Source of the DNA: Rhodococcus sp. 14-2483-1-2 | Lineage (GTDB): Bacteria; Actinomycetota; Actinomycetes; Mycobacteriales; Mycobacteriaceae | Assembly: GCF_002259405.1 (NCBI RefSeq) | Contig: NZ_NPFW01000013.1 | Coordinates: 248,001 to 312,000, forward strand | Length of the DNA: 64,000 bases | Direction of reading: 5' to 3' | Shown here: positions 12,316 through 20,865 of the stretch, piece by piece | Position numbering within the stretch: position 1 is the first letter of the stretch | Layout of the letters: every line of letters starts with the position of its first letter | Program-made: the position numbers and the translations under genes | The notes under the pieces: generated by a model | What the model was told of the DNA's origin: nothing | What the model saw: only the letters and a program-made list of their open reading frames with translations | The model's database searches: none

Positions 12316-12950
12316 TGTGGAGTGTCACCGAATCCGAGACCGAGCGCACCGACTGGCCGGTCAGTCCGGCAGCGCCGTGGCCGGCGAACGTACGCGCCAC
12401 GATCTGGTGGCATCGGGCCCGGTCGTCGGATTTCGCACCGAGCGGTGCCAAGACGCTGCCGATCACGATGTGCATGGTCGTCGACTACACCACGTCGCCG
12501 GTCGGTCCGTACCGCGAGATCCTGGCGAGCCCGGCGCTGCGCCGGGACGTCGGACGCGTTCCTCGCATGGCGGTGCCGTTCATCGCCGTCGATTCCGCGA
12601 CGTCGGTGCACGGCGGCCGGACCAACTGGCACCTGCCCAAGGTGCTGGCCGAATTCGAGGGCGACGTGCTGGGCGAGGCCGGGGCGAGTGGCGACGAATG
12701 GTCGGTGCGGACGACGTCCCGCCCCGTGGGACCGCAGTTCCCGATGCTCGGCTCCCTCGGTTTCGCGCAGCCGGTGTCCGGCGGCTCGGCCATCGCCACC
12801 GCAAGTCTGAAGGGCAGAGCCAGGGTGGCCCGCGTCGAGGTGGACGCGAAAGGCCCGACGCTCAGTCGCTGGATGCCGTCGGGCACGTATTTCGGGTTGC
12901 AGATCGTGTCGGGTTCGATGCGGACGGGTGAAGCGCGCCTGGTCGGATAG
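12315..12950 (+). CDS. Acetoacetate-decarboxylase-fold protein, function unassigned
   Basis: A 211-aa soluble protein whose pattern matches the acetoacetate decarboxylase superfamily. VGPYREIL is followed by VPFIAVDSATSVHGGRTNWHLPK and a beta-rich C-terminal half. I cannot see a clearly placed catalytic lysine of true acetoacetate decarboxylase, so binding or lactone chemistry is as likely as decarboxylation. It is the last gene of the TetR operon, joined to the ChoD-like gene by a TGATG overlap. Its constant partnership with the two oxidoreductases is the best clue to its role. Confidence 0.65.
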   Translation: MWSVTESETERTDWPVSPAAPWPANVRATIWWHRARSSDFAPSGAKTLPITMCMVVDYTTSPVGPYREILASPALRRDVGRVPRMAVPFIAVDSATSVHGGRTNWHLPKVLAEFEGDVLGEAGASGDEWSVRTTSRPVGPQFPMLGSLGFAQPVSGGSAIATASLKGRARVARVEVDAKGPTLSRWMPSGTYFGLQIVSGSMRTGEARLVG

Positions 12951-12966
12951 ACGAGATCCGTTTTTC

Positions 12967-12994
12967 TTGACTTAGTCCAGATTAGGGGCATACT
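12967..12994 (+). promoter_or_regulatory. furA promoter with overlapping Fur operator
   Basis: TTGACT (12967-12972) and CATACT (12989-12994) are 16 bp apart, and the start point would be at or just before the ATG at 13002. The 9-bp palindrome GACTTAGTC (12969-12977) and the following AT-rich part overlap the -35. The arrangement is close to the autoregulated, leaderless furA promoter described in mycobacteria. Confidence 0.6.
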
Positions 12995-13001
12995 GGAGTA
13001 C

Positions 13002-13436
13002 ATGCAGCTCACCGAACGCGTCGACCCCGCAGCGCAGTTGCGCTCGGTCGGTCTCCGCGTCACCGGACCCCGAGTTGCAGTCCTGAATGCGGTCACAGCC
13101 CGACCGCATTCGGACGCCGACGACATCGCTGCCGCCGTCCGTGCGGACGGTGGTTCGGTGTCGACTCAAGCCGTCTACGACGTGCTCAGGGCCTGCGTCG
13201 ATGCAGGTCTGCTACGTCGCATCGAACCTGCCGGTTCGGCCGCGCTGTACGAGAGCAGGACGGCGGACAACCACCATCACCTCGTGTGCCGAGAGTGCCA
13301 CGGCGTAGTCGACGTCGACTGTGTCGTCGGTGCTCCGCCGTGTCTCGTCCCCGAGAACACCCATGGATTTGTCGTCGACGAAGCCGAGATCGTCTTCTGG
13401 GGTTTGTGCGGCGACTGCACGAGGCATTCCGTCTGA
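13002..13436 (+). CDS. furA: Fur-family regulator (FurA/CatR-like)
   Basis: Iron- and peroxide-responsive repressor of 144 aa. The winged-helix domain is in the N-terminal half ([44 protein letters not shown]). The C-terminal half has the metal-binding HHH and two Cys pairs (CRECHG and GLCGDC). It lies 91 nt upstream of a catalase gene and presumably represses that gene and itself, releasing on oxidation. The mycobacterial homologue is paired with katG; here the partner is a monofunctional catalase. GGAG lies only 3 nt before the ATG, so leaderless translation fits better than a Shine-Dalgarno start. Confidence 0.9.
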   Translation: MQLTERVDPAAQLRSVGLRVTGPRVAVLNAVTARPHSDADDIAAAVRADGGSVSTQAVYDVLRACVDAGLLRRIEPAGSAALYESRTADNHHHLVCRECHGVVDVDCVVGAPPCLVPENTHGFVVDEAEIVFWGLCGDCTRHSV

Positions 13437-13527
13437 CACTGCGGTCCAGCGTACGGCCGCTCGGTTTCACAGATCTTTCGAAGAACAGCCCTCTTCGGAT
13501 TCGATTCAGCCCTTCAGGAGGCTTCGT

Positions 13528-15060
13528 ATGACCAAGCCGATCACCAACAAACCGACCACGAGCAACTCGGGAATCCCCGTCCCCAGCGACGATCAGTCGC
13601 TGACCGCAGGAACGCAGGGACCGATTCTTCTGCACGACCACTACCTCATCGAGAAGATGGCGCAGTTCAACCGTGAGCGGGTCCCGGAGCGCGTCGTGCA
13701 CGCCAAGGGCGCAGGCGCGTTCGGTGAACTCGAGATCACCGGAGACATCAGCAAGTACACCAAGGCGAAGGCGTTGCAGCCCGGTGCCAAGACCGAGATG
13801 CTGGCGCGCTTCTCCACCGTCGCGGGCGAGCAGGGCAGCCCCGATACCTGGCGTGACCCGCGTGGCTTCTCGCTGAAGTTCTACACCGAGGAAGGCAACT
13901 GGGACCTCGTCGGCAACAACACCCCGATCTTCTTCGTCAAGGACCCGATCAAGTTCCAGGACTTCATCCGCAGCCAGAAGCGCATGCCCGACTCCGGTCT
14001 GCGCGACAACAACATGCAGTGGGACTTCTGGACCCTCTCGCCCGAGTCGGCACACCAGGTGACCTGGCTCATGGGTGACCGCGGTATCCCCAAGTCGTTC
14101 CGCCACATGGACGGATTCGGTTCGCACACCTACCAGCTCATCGCCGAGGACGGCACGAAGACCTGGGTCAAGTTCCACTTCAAGACCGACCAGGGCATCG
14201 ACTTCCTGACGCAGGACAAGGCGGACGAGGTTGCCGGTACGTCTCCCGACCACCACCGTCAGGACCTCTTCGGATCCATCAAGAACGGTGACTTCCCCAG
14301 CTGGACGCTGAAGGTCCAGCTCATGCCGTACGACGAGGCCGAGAACTACAAGTACAACCCGTTCGACCTCACCAAGGTCTGGTCGCAGAAGGACTACCCG
14401 TTGATCGAGGTCGGCAAGATGACCTTGAACCGCAACCCGGAGAACTTCTTCGCGCAGATCGAGCAGAGCTCGTTCGAGCCGTCCAACACCGTGCCCGGCA
14501 TCGGCTTCAGCCCCGACAAGATGCTGCTCGGACGCGTCTTCTCCTACGCCGACGCGCACCGGTACCGCATCGGAGCGAACTACGCGCAGCTGCCGGTCAA
14601 CGCCCCGAAGTCCGAGGTCAACTCGTACTCCAAGGACGGCAACATGCGGTACTCGTTCAACTCCCCGGAGACGCCCGTCTACGCGCCGAACTCGTTCGGC
14701 GGCCCGTCGGCGGACACGAACAAGTACGGCGACGACGGCGCGTGGGACTTCGAGCCCCGTTTCGTGCGCACCGGATACATCGAGCACCCCGAGGACGGTG
14801 ACTTCGTACAAGCAGGAGCCCTGGTCCGCGAGGTCATGGACGACGCGCAGCGCGAGCGTCTCGTCGGGAACATCGTCGGACACGTGCTCAACGGCGTCAG
14901 CGAGCCCGTCCTGAGCCGGGTGTTCGAGTACTGGACCAACGTCGATGCAGAGCTCGGCAAGAAGGTCGAGGAAGGTGTTCGGTCACAGCAGGACGAGACC
15001 GCACCGACCACGGGTGCAGGCGCGATCGACGATCCTTCCGACGAGGCCGCGAAGGTCTGA
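13528..15060 (+). CDS. katA: Monofunctional haem catalase
   Basis: Breaks hydrogen peroxide to water and oxygen. The 510-aa size fits a small-subunit catalase. The distal His is in [11 protein letters not shown] (residue 58), the Asn in [12 protein letters not shown], and the proximal haem-ligand Tyr in [13 protein letters not shown] (residue 340). The frame is open farther upstream, but AGGAGG at 13516-13521 stands 6 nt before the ATG at 13528, which fixes the start. It follows furA and precedes dps, making a small peroxide-defence group. The likely control is FurA. Confidence 0.96.
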   Translation: MTKPITNKPTTSNSGIPVPSDDQSLTAGTQGPILLHDHYLIEKMAQFNRERVPERVVHAKGAGAFGELEITGDISKYTKAKALQPGAKTEMLARFSTVAGEQGSPDTWRDPRGFSLKFYTEEGNWDLVGNNTPIFFVKDPIKFQDFIRSQKRMPDSGLRDNNMQWDFWTLSPESAHQVTWLMGDRGIPKSFRHMDGFGSHTYQLIAEDGTKTWVKFHFKTDQGIDFLTQDKADEVAGTSPDHHRQDLFGSIKNGDFPSWTLKVQLMPYDEAENYKYNPFDLTKVWSQKDYPLIEVGKMTLNRNPENFFAQIEQSSFEPSNTVPGIGFSPDKMLLGRVFSYADAHRYRIGANYAQLPVNAPKSEVNSYSKDGNMRYSFNSPETPVYAPNSFGGPSADTNKYGDDGAWDFEPRFVRTGYIEHPEDGDFVQAGALVREVMDDAQRERLVGNIVGHVLNGVSEPVLSRVFEYWTNVDAELGKKVEEGVRSQQDETAPTTGAGAIDDPSDEAAKV

Positions 15061-15107
15061 TCCGATCGATCCTGGGATCGGCGTCACAGCGATGATGGCG
15101 TCGATCC

Positions 15108-15133
15108 GGAACAACGCGTGGCCACATGCCGTT
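15108..15133 (+). promoter_or_regulatory. Possible ECF sigma (SigH/SigE-type) promoter upstream of dps
   Basis: GGAACA (15108-15113) and CGTT (15130-15133) have the spacing of the mycobacterial SigH/SigE consensus (GGAAC, about 17-18 bp, CGTT). It lies about 70 nt upstream of the dps ATG. Such a short consensus can occur by chance. Confidence 0.4.
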
Positions 15134-15204
15134 GTGTAGTACAGACGAAAGAACAATAATGGTGTGCGATGCATACCGTCGTCCAACGGCAGGGAGGCCA
15201 CATC

Positions 15205-15678
15205 ATGACGAACCCCATCACCAGCACCCTCGACGCAGGTCAGCAGAAGATCGCCGGCGATGCGCTTCAGGGAACCGTGGTCGATCTCATCGACCTCTCG
15301 CTCATCGCCAAGCAGGCGCACTGGAACGTGATCGGCAAGAACTTCCGGTCGGTGCACCTCGAGCTCGACGAGTTGGTCACGGCCGCACGTGAATTCACCG
15401 ATCAGGCAGCCGAGCGCGCCACCGCTATCGGGGTCAGCCCCGACGGCCGCGCAGCCACCGTCTCCTCGACGGCAGGCACCAAGGGCTTCGGTGCCGGATG
15501 GACTCAGGACAGCGAGGTCGTGCCTGCCGTCGTCGACAACCTCGCCGCGGTCGTCGAGCGTCTTCGCGGACGCATCGCCGACACCGGCGAAGCCGATCCG
15601 GTGACCCAGGACCTGCTCATCGGCATCACAGCGCGACTTGAGCAGTTGCACTGGATGTGGCAAGCCCAGGCCAGCTGA
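15205..15678 (+). CDS. dps: Dps-family DNA-protecting ferritin-like protein
   Basis: Oligomeric ferroxidase that stores iron and shields DNA during oxidative stress or starvation. In the 157-aa product the ferroxidase-site elements are visible: KQAHWNVIGKNFRSVHLELDELV carries the His/His/Asp/Glu set, and GITARLEQLHWMWQA is the C-terminal helix. GGGAGG (15192-15197) lies 7 nt before the ATG. A hairpin terminator follows directly, so it is a single-gene unit with its own promoter, separate from katA. Confidence 0.94.
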   Translation: MTNPITSTLDAGQQKIAGDALQGTVVDLIDLSLIAKQAHWNVIGKNFRSVHLELDELVTAAREFTDQAAERATAIGVSPDGRAATVSSTAGTKGFGAGWTQDSEVVPAVVDNLAAVVERLRGRIADTGEADPVTQDLLIGITARLEQLHWMWQAQAS

Positions 15679-15693
15679 CCTTTCTTCACTTCG

Positions 15694-15724
15694 ACAGGCC
15701 CCTCGCGCACAGCGGGGGGCCTGT
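15694..15724 (+). terminator. Rho-independent-type terminator after dps
   Basis: Nine-base-pair GC-rich stem (15694-15702 with 15716-15724) with a 13-nt loop, followed by a T-rich TTGTTTG. Confidence 0.75.
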
Positions 15725-15753
15725 TGTTTGCCTGCACCACCCCCGGGTATCCG

Positions 15754-16449
15754 ATGCTCATGCCTGTTACCGAGCCGAAAGTCGACGCAGTTCTGCTCGA
15801 CATCGACGGCACCCTCGTCGATTCCAATTACGTGCACGTCGACGCCTGGTCGCGGGCCTTCCGTGATGCCGGCCGCGAAGTGCCTTCCTGGCGCATTCAC
15901 CGCTGCATCGGGATGGACGGCTCCAAGTTGCTAGAGACGCTCGTAGGATCGTCGGACAGCGCGCTGGCCGGCGAGGCGAAGAAGCTGCACGGCGAGTACT
16001 ACGCGGCCGCTTCGGTGGATCTCGAAGTGCTCCCGGGTGCCCGTGAATTGTTGGCGGAGTTGAACTCTCGTGGAGTCACCGTGGTGCTGGCCACCTCGGC
16101 TCCCGAAAGCGAGCTGTCGACGTTGCGCGACCTGCTCGACGTCGAGGATTCCGTCGCGGTGGTGACGAGCGGTGAGGATGCCGAGGTCGCCAAGCCGGAG
16201 CCCGACATCATCGCGGTTGCCCTCGAACGGTCCGGCGTCGGCGCCGACGACGCCGTCATGGTCGGCGACAGTGTCTGGGATGTCGAGTCGGCCGGTCGCG
16301 CGGGCGTACGCGCCATCGGTGTACGCAGTGGCGGTATCTCGCGTGGTGAGTTGCTCGACGCAGGCGCGGCAGCGGTGTTCGACGACCCGGCGGATCTGCT
16401 GGAACACGTCGAGACCAGCCCGATCTTTGCTGGAAAGGTAAGTGCTTGA
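15754..16449 (+). CDS. HAD-superfamily hydrolase, beta-phosphoglucomutase-like
   Basis: A 231-aa phosphatase or phosphomutase of the HAD family. Motif I is DIDGTLVD near residue 12. Motif II is the TS in VVLATSAPES, the lysine is in AKPEPD, and motif III is MVGDSVWDVESAGRAGV. A helical cap between motifs I and II places it with beta-phosphoglucomutase/Gph-type enzymes acting on sugar phosphates. The start is uncertain (ATG 15754 or 15760; no strong ribosome site). Its stop overlaps the GH15 start as TTGA, suggesting joint work on a glucoside and its phosphorylated product (inference). Confidence 0.85.
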   Translation: MLMPVTEPKVDAVLLDIDGTLVDSNYVHVDAWSRAFRDAGREVPSWRIHRCIGMDGSKLLETLVGSSDSALAGEAKKLHGEYYAAASVDLEVLPGARELLAELNSRGVTVVLATSAPESELSTLRDLLDVEDSVAVVTSGEDAEVAKPEPDIIAVALERSGVGADDAVMVGDSVWDVESAGRAGVRAIGVRSGGISRGELLDAGAAAVFDDPADLLEHVETSPIFAGKVSA

Positions 16450-18245
16450 ACGAGTTCCGTAAGCCGTGCCCCAGGGTCGACGGTTACGTCCCCATCGAGA
16501 GTTACGGAGCCATCGGCGACGGCCGAACTGTGGCGATGATCGCCGACGACGGCCGGATCGACTGGTTTCCGGTGCCCAACCTCGACTCGCCGCCGCCGTT
16601 CGCGGCGTTGCTCGACGCCGGGAACGGCGGATACATCGAACTGATGCCGCTGGCAGAGTTCACCGTCCGGCGTGAATTCGTCCCCGGGACAAACGTTCTG
16701 AGTACTACGTTCCGCACCGACACCGGCTCCGTTCGGATCACCGACTCGTTGAACACCGGGGTCGCCGGGCGTCTTCCGTGGGTGGAGTTGGCCCGCCGCG
16801 TCGAGGGGCTCGCCGGCACCGTCGAGTTGTCATGGTCCGTGGCACCGGGCACGATGCTCGGCATCGCGTCGCCGTGGGCGTACGACACCGAGCACGGCAC
16901 CGTCCTGCGGGTCGACGGATTGACCTTGGCGGTGCGGACTCTGGGCATCGAGAACGTGCGCGTGGCGGACCGCGACATCGGTGGGGTGGTCTCCACGCAA
17001 CCGGGCTCGCGGCACGTGCTGGGCGTCGTGGGGACGGAGAACGAGCCGCTGCCGTTGCCCGATCCGCAACACCTCGACGAGGGTATCGACCGGACCATCG
17101 ACAACTGGCGCGTCTGGTCCGACGAGTTCTCGTACGAGGGTCCGTGGGCGGAGCATGTGGCTCGCAGCGCGCTGGCGCTGAAACTGTTGCTGCACAGCCC
17201 GTCCGGTGCCATTGCCGCCGCCGCGACGACCTCCCTGCCCGAGAACCGGACCGGTGGCAAGAACTGGGACTACCGCTACGCGTGGGTGCGCGACGCCGCG
17301 TACACCATCCGTGCGTTGCAACGGTTCGGCCTTCGTGAGGAGATCCATGCTGCGGTGGCGTGGTTGCTGAAGGTGATCCGTGCCAACGACCCGTTGGTCA
17401 ACGTCTTCTACACCCTCGGCGGTGAATTGCCCGGTGGCACGGATCAACCCGACGTTCCCGGCTGGCGAGGCATCGGGCCGGTGGTCAACGGCAACGCTGC
17501 GGCGGATCAGCTGCAGTTGATGATCTTCGGCGACCTGTTCTCGATCATCCGGCAGTACGTCGACGCCGGGAACATCCTGGACGCGCAGACCGGTCGACTG
17601 TTGGCCACCATCGCCGACGAGGCCTGTGATTCGTGGCAGCGCAAGGACGCCGGCATCTGGGAGCTCGAGGACGAACAGCACTACACCAGCTCCAAATTGG
17701 GCTGTTGGCAGGCGCTCGACTGCGCGGTGCACCTCGCCGAGGCGGGGGAGATCCCGGGCATACCGGATCGATGGAAGGCCGAGAAGGAACGCATCCGGCA
17801 CTACATCGAAACCGAGTGTTGGTCGGACGAGCGGCAGGCCTACCTCGCGTACCCGGGTGCCGATGGGCTCGACGCATCCGTGCTGTTGGCCGCCGAGATG
17901 GATTTCGATCGTGGAGAACGTCTTTCGTCCACGATCGATGCGCTCGGCGAAGAACTCGGTGCCGGACCGCTGATGTACCGCTACAGCGGGGTATCGAAGG
18001 AAGAGGTGACCTTCGTCGCCTGCGCGTTCTGGCGGGTGTCGGCGCTGTCCTGCGTAGGCCGAGACGACGAAGCCACCGCCCTGATGGACCAGTTGGTGGA
18101 GCTGTCCAACGACGTCGGGCTGTACAGCGAAATGATCAATGCTTCGGATGGATCGTTTCTGGGTAACTTCCCGCAGGGCTTGAGCCACCTGGCCCTGGTG
18201 AATGCGGCGCTGACCATCGCGCGCTCGCACGACGCCACAGCCTGA
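16446..18245 (+). CDS. Glycoside hydrolase family 15 protein (glucoamylase/trehalase-like)
   Basis: An inverting alpha-glucosidase-type enzyme of 599 aa. The N-terminal beta-sandwich opens with the hallmark YVPIESYGAIGDGRTVAMIADDGRIDWFP. The (alpha/alpha)6 catalytic part shows NWDYRYAWVRDAAYTIRAL near residue 275 and YSGVSKEEVTFVACAFW toward the C-terminus. No signal peptide, so it is cytoplasmic. Mycobacterial relatives of this length hydrolyse trehalose (recalled), which makes trehalase a reasonable guess. Starts with TTG at 16446, overlapping the HAD stop, so translation depends on coupling. Confidence 0.88.
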   Translation: MNEFRKPCPRVDGYVPIESYGAIGDGRTVAMIADDGRIDWFPVPNLDSPPPFAALLDAGNGGYIELMPLAEFTVRREFVPGTNVLSTTFRTDTGSVRITDSLNTGVAGRLPWVELARRVEGLAGTVELSWSVAPGTMLGIASPWAYDTEHGTVLRVDGLTLAVRTLGIENVRVADRDIGGVVSTQPGSRHVLGVVGTENEPLPLPDPQHLDEGIDRTIDNWRVWSDEFSYEGPWAEHVARSALALKLLLHSPSGAIAAAATTSLPENRTGGKNWDYRYAWVRDAAYTIRALQRFGLREEIHAAVAWLLKVIRANDPLVNVFYTLGGELPGGTDQPDVPGWRGIGPVVNGNAAADQLQLMIFGDLFSIIRQYVDAGNILDAQTGRLLATIADEACDSWQRKDAGIWELEDEQHYTSSKLGCWQALDCAVHLAEAGEIPGIPDRWKAEKERIRHYIETECWSDERQAYLAYPGADGLDASVLLAAEMDFDRGERLSSTIDALGEELGAGPLMYRYSGVSKEEVTFVACAFWRVSALSCVGRDDEATALMDQLVELSNDVGLYSEMINASDGSFLGNFPQGLSHLALVNAALTIARSHDATA

Positions 18246-18274
18246 CATCAACCTCTAACGCAAAGTGGGATCGT

Positions 18275-19075
18275 ATGGATCTGGGAATCGACGGTAGAAC
18301 CGCGCTGGTGACCGGGGCAGACTCCGGTATCGGCTGGCACACCGCGAAAATGCTGTTGGCCGAGGGTGTTCGGGTCGTCATCAGCGACAAGGATCAGAGC
18401 TCCCTCGACGACGCTGCAGCGCAACTCGCAGCACCGGAGGGGCAATTGTTCGCATTCGCTGCGGACGTGACCGACACCGAGGCCGTCGAGAATCTGGCCG
18501 CACGCACGCAGCAGGCCGTGGGCGACATCGACATTCTCGTCCAGTCCTCGGGGGTGACGGGTGCCCAGGGCCTGTTCCACGAGATCGACGAGGAAGGGTG
18601 GCGTTCCACCCTCGACATCGACCTGATGGGACCGGTTCGGCTGCTGCGGGCATTTCTTCCTGCACTTCGACGCGGCGGCTGGGGGCGCATCGTGTTGCTT
18701 ACCTCCGAGGACGCGGTGCAGCCGTACGACGACGAATTGCCTTACTGCTCGGCCAAAGCGGGCGTTCTGGCTCTCGCCAAGGGACTCTCGCGCAGTTATG
18801 CGTCGGAGGGATTGCTGGTCAATGCAGTCTCTCCCGCTTTCATCCACACCCCGATGACCGACGCGATGATGGACAAGCGCGCCGAGGAGAAGGGCACCGA
18901 CCGCGACGGTGCCATCGAGAGCTTCCTCGACGAGGAGCGTCCGTACATGGAGCTGGGACGTCGGGGTGAGCCCGAGGAGGTCGCCGCGGTGATCACGTTC
19001 CTGTGTTCGGATCGCGCGTCCTTCGTCAACGGATCGAACTACCGAGTCGACGCCGGTTCTGTCGCAACAATTTAG
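18275..19075 (+). CDS. Short-chain dehydrogenase/reductase
   Basis: NAD(P)-dependent oxidoreductase of 266 aa. TGADSGIG (residues about 13-20) binds the cofactor. The catalytic serine is in LLTSEDA and the Tyr-Lys pair in PYCSAKAG. The C-terminal GSNYRVDAGSV is the usual G-x-x-x-x-V-D-x-G ending. It starts 30 nt after the GH15 stop and is followed after 9 nt by an F420-dependent oxidoreductase gene, so the run from 15754 to 20056 may be one transcript. Substrate unknown. Confidence 0.92.
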   Translation: MDLGIDGRTALVTGADSGIGWHTAKMLLAEGVRVVISDKDQSSLDDAAAQLAAPEGQLFAFAADVTDTEAVENLAARTQQAVGDIDILVQSSGVTGAQGLFHEIDEEGWRSTLDIDLMGPVRLLRAFLPALRRGGWGRIVLLTSEDAVQPYDDELPYCSAKAGVLALAKGLSRSYASEGLLVNAVSPAFIHTPMTDAMMDKRAEEKGTDRDGAIESFLDEERPYMELGRRGEPEEVAAVITFLCSDRASFVNGSNYRVDAGSVATI

Positions 19076-19084
19076 GAGAACAGC

Positions 19085-20056
19085 ATGACCAATTTCGGAT
19101 ACACGTTGATGACCGAGCAGAGCGGCCCGAAAGAGTTGGTGAAGTACGCCGTCGGAGCCGAGAAGGTCGGCTTCGACTTCGAGGTCAGCAGCGACCACTA
19201 CTCACCGTGGCTCTCGTCCATGGGTCACTCGCCCTACGCCTGGACGACGCTGGGCGCGGTGGCTCAGGCCACCGAACGCGTCGAGCTGATGACGTACGTG
19301 ACGTGCCCGATCATCCGGTACCACCCGGCCGTCGTCGCACAGAAGGCCGCCACGCTGCAGATTCTGGCCGACGGACGCTTCACCCTCGGCCTCGGCAGCG
19401 GGGAGAACCTCAACGAGCACGTGGTCGGTGAGGGCTGGCCGTCCATCGACAAGCGGCAGGACATGTTCGTCGAGGCGCTCGAGATCATCAGGGCACTGCA
19501 CGCCGGTGGCTTGGTCACCTACGAGGGCAAGCACTTTCGCGTCGATTCCGCGCGGATCTGGGATCTGCCCGAGGGCGGTGTGCCGATCGGTATCGCCGCC
19601 GGCGGCGAGAAGGCCGTCGCTCGGTTCGCGGAGTACGGCGATCACCTCATCGCCACCGAGCCGGACGCCGATCTCGTCAAGGCATGGTCGGACAACCACG
19701 AGGGCCCGGCGCGGTCCATCGGCCAGATCCCCATCTCCTGGGATCCGGACAAGGACGCGGCCATCGATCGCGCACACGATCGCTTCCGTTGGTTCGCCGG
19801 CGGCTGGGCCGTCAACGCCGATCTGCCGACGACGGCCGGCTTCGCCGGAGCGACCAAGTTCGTGCGGAAAGAGGATGTGGCCGACACGATCCCGTGCGGA
19901 CCGGACCTGGACGCGATCGTCGAGGCCGTGAAGCCGTACTGGGAGGCCGGTTACACCGACATCGCACTTGTGCAGGTGGGCGACGAAACCCAGGAACGTT
20001 TCCTCGCCGAGGCCGCAGGACCGCTGTTGGAGAAACTGCGCGCTGCGTCCAGCTGA
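19085..20056 (+). CDS. F420-dependent LLM-class oxidoreductase (TIGR03557 / FGD-like)
   Basis: A luciferase-fold enzyme of 323 aa that uses the deazaflavin F420. The start MTNFGYTLMTEQSGP, the SSDHYSPWL loop, the VTCPIIRYHPAVVAQKAATL helix and LGLGSGENLNEHVVGEGWP are those of the TIGR03557 group, related to F420-dependent glucose-6-phosphate dehydrogenase. AGGAGA ends 5 nt upstream of the ATG. As the last gene after a GH15 and an SDR, it could oxidise a sugar derivative, but that is inference. A 14-bp hairpin follows. Confidence 0.9.
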   Translation: MTNFGYTLMTEQSGPKELVKYAVGAEKVGFDFEVSSDHYSPWLSSMGHSPYAWTTLGAVAQATERVELMTYVTCPIIRYHPAVVAQKAATLQILADGRFTLGLGSGENLNEHVVGEGWPSIDKRQDMFVEALEIIRALHAGGLVTYEGKHFRVDSARIWDLPEGGVPIGIAAGGEKAVARFAEYGDHLIATEPDADLVKAWSDNHEGPARSIGQIPISWDPDKDAAIDRAHDRFRWFAGGWAVNADLPTTAGFAGATKFVRKEDVADTIPCGPDLDAIVEAVKPYWEAGYTDIALVQVGDETQERFLAEAAGPLLEKLRAASS

Positions 20057-20068
20057 CTCGACGTTTCA

Positions 20069-20104
20069 CGAGGCCCCGATCGAGAGCATCCGATCGGGGC
20101 CTCG
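20069..20104 (+). terminator. Bidirectional terminator between the LLM gene and the ABC permease gene
   Basis: Perfect 14-bp GC-rich stem (20069-20082 with 20091-20104) with an 8-nt loop, between two convergent stops. Confidence 0.8.
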
Positions 20105-20109
20105 AGCTG

Positions 20110-20865
20110 TCAGCGGACGTGGATGTCCTTGCGGTCGAGTGCCCTGCCGGCAGATGCGACAACCGAGACGGTGAGCAGTGCCGTGGCCGTCAGGACCGAC
20201 AGTGCGGCTCCGGTGGTCAGCGAACCCGAGTCACCGAAAGTTCCGGAGGCCAACTGGGTTGCGCGAGTCGCCAGGGCATAGGGCAACAGGAAGATTGCCC
20301 CGGTCACCTCGGCGGTGAGGAGGAACACCGATATACCGGCCCCGACGAGAGCGATGGCAATCGGCACCGCGAAAGACCTGACCGCCATCGACAGACCGGA
20401 TTGCAGAGCCGCCACCGGTATCGATCCCACCACGACGAGTGCACTGGTCGCGAAGAGCTCGGAAGGGAGCATCCCGTCCAGCGAGAAGACCACCTTGCCG
20501 AGAACGACGACGGCTGCCAGCATGACGATGTTCATGACCGCGGTCAGCGTCGCCACCACAGCCGTCTTGGCGATCACGATGCGCGCCGACGGAACCGGCC
20601 CACTCATCAGGGCATTCCAATTCCCACCTCGGTGTTCGGATTTCCACGCCAGCGAGGCCAGTACGGCAACGCCGAGTGCCAGTGGGAACAGGCCGTAGAA
20701 CACGACTGTGCGCAACCACAATGTGCGCCATCCCTCTGCCAACTCTGCGCCCGACGCGATCGTGTTGGACGTTCCGACCCCCGCGATGATCAGAGGGAGG
20801 AGAACGACGACCGTCCATGCCTGCGAGCGCCTGAGCTTGATCATTTCCGCTGAAAACGCATTCAT
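20110..20865 (-). CDS. ABC transporter permease (ABC-2 type, bacitracin/lantibiotic-immunity-like), second subunit
   Basis: Integral membrane protein of 251 aa with about six hydrophobic segments. The start MNAFSAEMIKLRRSQAW is typical of ABC-2 permeases of the LanEFG/BcrB type. AGGAGG stands 7 nt upstream of the ATG at 20865, and the start overlaps the stop of the first permease as ATGA. It is the last gene of the three-gene ABC unit. The unit probably exports or expels a membrane-active compound; no peptide biosynthesis gene is nearby. Confidence 0.85.
   Translation of the reverse strand: MNAFSAEMIKLRRSQAWTVVVLLPLIIAGVGTSNTIASGAELAEGWRTLWLRTVVFYGLFPLALGVAVLASLAWKSEHRGGNWNALMSGPVPSARIVIAKTAVVATLTAVMNIVMLAAVVVLGKVVFSLDGMLPSELFATSALVVVGSIPVAALQSGLSMAVRSFAVPIAIALVGAGISVFLLTAEVTGAIFLLPYALATRATQLASGTFGDSGSLTTGAALSVLTATALLTVSVVASAGRALDRKDIHVR

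Noticed and set aside
13186..14883. A 565-codon minus-strand frame opposite katA
   Set aside because: Shadow of the catalase gene; repetitive Val/Leu/Arg/Asp composition typical of antisense frames.
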